The position numbers were made by a program, and so were the translations under genes. Of a stretch of 64,000 nt of DNA, positions 61,463 through 64,000 are shown in pieces. Under the pieces are notes generated by a model. The model saw only the letters and a list, made by a program, of their open reading frames with translations. It ran no database searches and had not been told where the DNA came from. How positions within the stretch are numbered: position 1 is the stretch's first letter; each line of letters begins with the position of its first letter. Origin of the DNA: Pilimelia anulata (lineage in GTDB: Bacteria > Actinomycetota > Actinomycetes > Mycobacteriales > Micromonosporaceae); the NCBI RefSeq assembly GCF_014647895.1, contig NZ_BMQB01000002.1, forward strand, positions 310,001 to 374,000, written 5' to 3'.

Positions 61463-63028
61463 TCAGCGCTTGGCGGCCAGGTCGTCGACCAGCGCCAGCA
61501 GCGTGCGGACCGGGATGCCCGTGCCGCCCTTGGCCAGGTACCCGGTCGGCTCGCCGGTGTGGAAGCTCGGCCCGGCGATGTCCAGGTGCGCCCACGGCAC
61601 GCCCTCGCCGATGAACTCCGACAGGAACGCCCCGCCCTGCAGCATGTGCGCGGACCGGTCGCCCGAGGAGTTGATCTGACAGATGTCGGCGATGTCGGAG
61701 TCCATGCCCTTGCGCACCTCGGCCGGCAGCGGCATCGGCCACATCGGCTCGCCCACGGCCTCGCCGGCCGCCCGGACCCGCTCGGTCAGCTCGGGCGTGC
61801 CCATCACGCCGGCGATCCGCTTGCCCAGCGCGGTCACCTGGCCGCCGGTCAGCGTGGCGGTCTCGACCAGGTAGTCGCAGCCGTCCTCGCAGGCCCGGAC
61901 GATCGCGTCGGCCAGGATCATCCGGCCCTCGGCGTCGGTGTTGTGCACCTCGACCCGCTTGCCGCCGTACATGGTGATCACGTCGCCCGGCCGGTACGCC
62001 GTCGCCGACGGCATGTTCTCCGCCATCGGCACGTACGCGGTCACCGCCAGCGCCGGCTTCAGCGCGGCGATGGCGAGCATCGTCGCGGCGACCGCGGCGG
62101 CGCCGGCCATGTCCGACTTCATCTCCCACATGCCGGCCGACGGCTTGATCGAGACGCCGCCGCTGTCGAAGGTGATGCCCTTGCCGACCAGGGCCAGCCG
62201 GGCGACCTTCTTCTTCGTCGGGGTGTAGCTGATCTTCACCAGGCGCGGGGCGGCGGACGAGCCCATGCCGACGGCGAGGATGCCGCCGTACCCGCCCTTC
62301 TTCAGCGCCTTCTCGTCCAGCACCTCGACGGTCAGGCCGGCCTCGGTGGCGGCGGCGTCGACCGCGTCGGCGAAGGCCGGCGGGCGCAGGTCGTTCGGGG
62401 CGGTGTTGACCAGGTCGCGGGCCCGGCTCACCGCGGCGACCACGACCGCCGCGCGGCTGACCTCGGCCTTGGCGGCCTTGTCCTTGGCGTCCGGCACGTG
62501 GATCTGGATCGTCGGGACCGCCGGGCGGCGCTTGGCCCGCTCGCCGGTCTTGTAGCCGGCGAACCGGTACGCCCCCAGCAGCGCCCCCTCGGCCACGCCG
62601 CGCAGCGCGGCGGGCGCGTCGGCGTCGTCGGGCAGCGGCAGGGCGAGGGCGACCTTGGATGTGCCGGCCAGCGACCGGACCGCGGTCGCGGCGGCGCGGC
62701 GCAGCGCCTCGGGGGCCGGCGCGGCGCCGGTCGGCTCGGCGCCGAGGCCGACGGCCACGACGACGGGGGCGCTGACCGTGCCGAGCGTGGCGAGCTTGGT
62801 GATCTCGCCCGCGGCGCCGGTCGCGCCGAGCAGGCGCAGGGTCTCGGTCAGCTTGCCGTCGAACGCGGCGGCGATGCTCTCGCCGCCGGTGGCCAGCAGC
62901 AGGCCGTCGGCCCGGCTGTGCAGGCCGATGACGACGGCGTCGACGCCGAGTTCGGCGGGGTCGTTGTCGACCAGCGAGAGCGTGGTCGCGGAGGGGTTCT
63001 GGGCGCGCTTCTTGGCGGGCGGGGTCAC
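61463..63028 (-). CDS. pepA: Leucyl aminopeptidase (M17 family)
   Basis: The 521-residue metallopeptidase removes N-terminal residues from peptides with two metal ions. Metal and active-site motifs are clear: LVGKGITFDSGGVSIKPS, EMKSDMAGAAAVAATMLA and the M17 signature NTDAEGRMILADAI. An N-terminal domain of about 170 residues precedes the catalytic domain, the usual hexameric layout. It corresponds to pepB (Rv2213) near gcvT in mycobacteria. ATG 63028 starts the gene, which is divergent from gcvT. Confidence 0.96.
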   Translation of the reverse strand: MTPPAKKRAQNPSATTLSLVDNDPAELGVDAVVIGLHSRADGLLLATGGESIAAAFDGKLTETLRLLGATGAAGEITKLATLGTVSAPVVVAVGLGAEPTGAAPAPEALRRAAATAVRSLAGTSKVALALPLPDDADAPAALRGVAEGALLGAYRFAGYKTGERAKRRPAVPTIQIHVPDAKDKAAKAEVSRAAVVVAAVSRARDLVNTAPNDLRPPAFADAVDAAATEAGLTVEVLDEKALKKGGYGGILAVGMGSSAAPRLVKISYTPTKKKVARLALVGKGITFDSGGVSIKPSAGMWEMKSDMAGAAAVAATMLAIAALKPALAVTAYVPMAENMPSATAYRPGDVITMYGGKRVEVHNTDAEGRMILADAIVRACEDGCDYLVETATLTGGQVTALGKRIAGVMGTPELTERVRAAGEAVGEPMWPMPLPAEVRKGMDSDIADICQINSSGDRSAHMLQGGAFLSEFIGEGVPWAHLDIAGPSFHTGEPTGYLAKGGTGIPVRTLLALVDDLAAKR

Positions 63029-63284
63029 GCGGGTACTCCGGCGGGTCTACGGGTCGCGCACGCGACCGGGCGTCGATTGGGTACGCGCCGCAAGGGGGGA
63101 TGGGCGATCGCCGACTCCCCGTGCGGTTCGGGCAGGATCGTGCGGTACGGGCATGATCGCCTGCCCACGTTACCGGCCGGCGGAAATCATGTCCCGCCGA
63201 TGCTAGCCCCCCGCGGGCCGGGTACCGGCGCGCGGAGTCCCGCCGATCGCCCCGGCCGCCCCCGCGGGCGGTAAGTTGCCAGCC

Positions 63285-64000
63285 ATGACTGAACCCCTGT
63301 CCGGCGCCGACCGCCGATCCCCCCTGCACGCCCGGCACGACGCGGCCGGCGCCAAGTTCGCGCCGTTCGGCGGCTGGCTGATGCCCCTGGAGTACGCCGG
63401 CGGCGGCGTGGTCGCCGAGCACACCGCCGTCCGCGACGGCGTGGGCGTCTTCGACGTCTCGCACCTGGGCAAGGCCCGGATCACCGGGCCGGGCGCGGCC
63501 GACTTCGTCAACCGCTGCCTGAGCAACGACCTGGGCCGGATCAAGCCGGGCAAGGCGCAGTACACGCTGTGCTGCGACGCCTCCGGCGGCGTGGTCGACG
63601 ACATCATCGCGTACCTGCACGACGACGCGCACGTCTTCCTCATCCCGAACGCCGCCAACACCGCCGAGGTGGTGCGCCGGCTGGTCGCCGCGGCGCCGGC
63701 CGGGGTGCGGGTCACCGACGAGCACGAGGGGTACGCCGTCCTCGCCGTCCAGGGGCCGAAGTCGGCCGACGTGCTGGCCGCGCTGGGGCTGCCGACCGAG
63801 CACGAGTACATGTCGTTCGAGACCGCCGCCCTGGACGGGGTCGAGCTGACCGTCTGCCGGACCGGGTACACCGGCGAGCACGGGTACGAGCTGGTCGTCC
63901 CCGCCGACGGCGCGGTCGCGGTGTGGGACGCGGTGTTCGCGGCGGGGGAGCCGTTCGGCATCCGCGCCTGCGGGCTGGGCGCCCGGGACACGCTGCGCAC
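63285..64000 (+). CDS. gcvT: Aminomethyltransferase of the glycine cleavage system, 3' end beyond the window
   Basis: About 238 codons of the T protein are present before the window ends. It transfers the methylene group of glycine from the lipoylated H protein to tetrahydrofolate, releasing ammonia. Family motifs: [89 protein letters not shown], and the start of [14 protein letters not shown]. It lies next to pepA as in M. tuberculosis (Rv2211c). ATG 63285 is used. I see no glycine riboswitch in the 256-bp upstream region. Confidence 0.97.
   Translation, partial: MTEPLSGADRRSPLHARHDAAGAKFAPFGGWLMPLEYAGGGVVAEHTAVRDGVGVFDVSHLGKARITGPGAADFVNRCLSNDLGRIKPGKAQYTLCCDASGGVVDDIIAYLHDDAHVFLIPNAANTAEVVRRLVAAAPAGVRVTDEHEGYAVLAVQGPKSADVLAALGLPTEHEYMSFETAALDGVELTVCRTGYTGEHGYELVVPADGAVAVWDAVFAAGEPFGIRACGLGARDTLR

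Noticed and set aside
63029..63284. Glycine riboswitch before gcvT
   Set aside because: I looked for the conserved aptamer core and found none; the region is plain GC-rich spacer.

Overview
The window is very GC-rich, dense with GTG starts and four-base GTGA overlaps, and gene order strongly resembles the Mycobacterium tuberculosis Rv2211c-Rv2230c neighbourhood (gcvT, pepA/pepB, dlaT/sucB, Rv2216, lipB, lipA, Rv2219, glnA1, glnE, glnA2, panB, RNase H-phosphatase fusion, zinc-ribbon protein, Nif3). Together with an SCO5389-family gene, SARP-less XRE/TPR-type regulators and many secreted proteins, this points to a filamentous actinobacterium, most likely Micromonosporaceae. The species cannot be named from the sequence.

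Layout. 1-4.7 kb: a LuxR-type response regulator, a lipoprotein, a stand-alone prim-pol domain gene divergent from an HTH regulator, and a flavoprotein. 4.7-7.6 kb: the conserved Nif3 / zinc-ribbon / RNase H-phosphatase operon. 7.7-9.6 kb: a secreted protein, a TauE-type exporter and the RNase P RNA gene rnpB. 9.55-13.68 kb: a decayed prophage bounded by a 26-bp perfect direct repeat, one copy of which is the 3' end of rnpB; it holds a shattered tyrosine integrase, a frameshifted capsid gene and two intact-looking exported-protein genes. 14-20 kb: a secreted-protein region (I36-like protein, HEIGH zincin, PP2C-like protein, two translationally coupled C5-epimerase-like proteins). 20-21.3 kb: a 1.25-kb gene-poor stretch. 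21.3-27.6 kb: a Lys/Ala/Thr histone H1-like protein, an RNB ribonuclease, a BtuF-like protein, an S41 peptidase, panB, a membrane protein. 27.7-30 kb: regulators of the DUF5753 type with decayed relatives. 30-42 kb: nadE, glnA2, a ricin-type lectin, remnants of an ATP-grasp/methyltransferase RiPP system, a PlsC acyltransferase, a GATase, glnE and an MptB-like mannosyltransferase. 42-49 kb: a coupled three-gene secreted operon (GH25 lysozyme, lipoprotein, I36 inhibitor), PhzF, glnA1 with an upstream GlnR-type box, Rv2219-like protein, lipA. 49-64 kb: PEP mutase/ICL family gene, GGDEF-EAL protein, lipB, a CooC/MinD-like ATPase paired with an SCO5389-family gene, an ATP-grasp protein, TIGR01777 oxidoreductase, methyltransferase, sucB, lpd, pepA and the 5' part of gcvT.

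Metabolic logic. The core chromosome segment joins nitrogen assimilation (two glutamine synthetases and their adenylyltransferase GlnE; only GlnA1 keeps the adenylylatable tyrosine) with lipoic-acid biology (LipA, LipB, the lipoylated SucB, the shared E3 Lpd and the glycine-cleavage protein GcvT). The accessory content lies in the rnpB-integrated prophage relic, the secreted-protein clusters and several visibly decaying genes.
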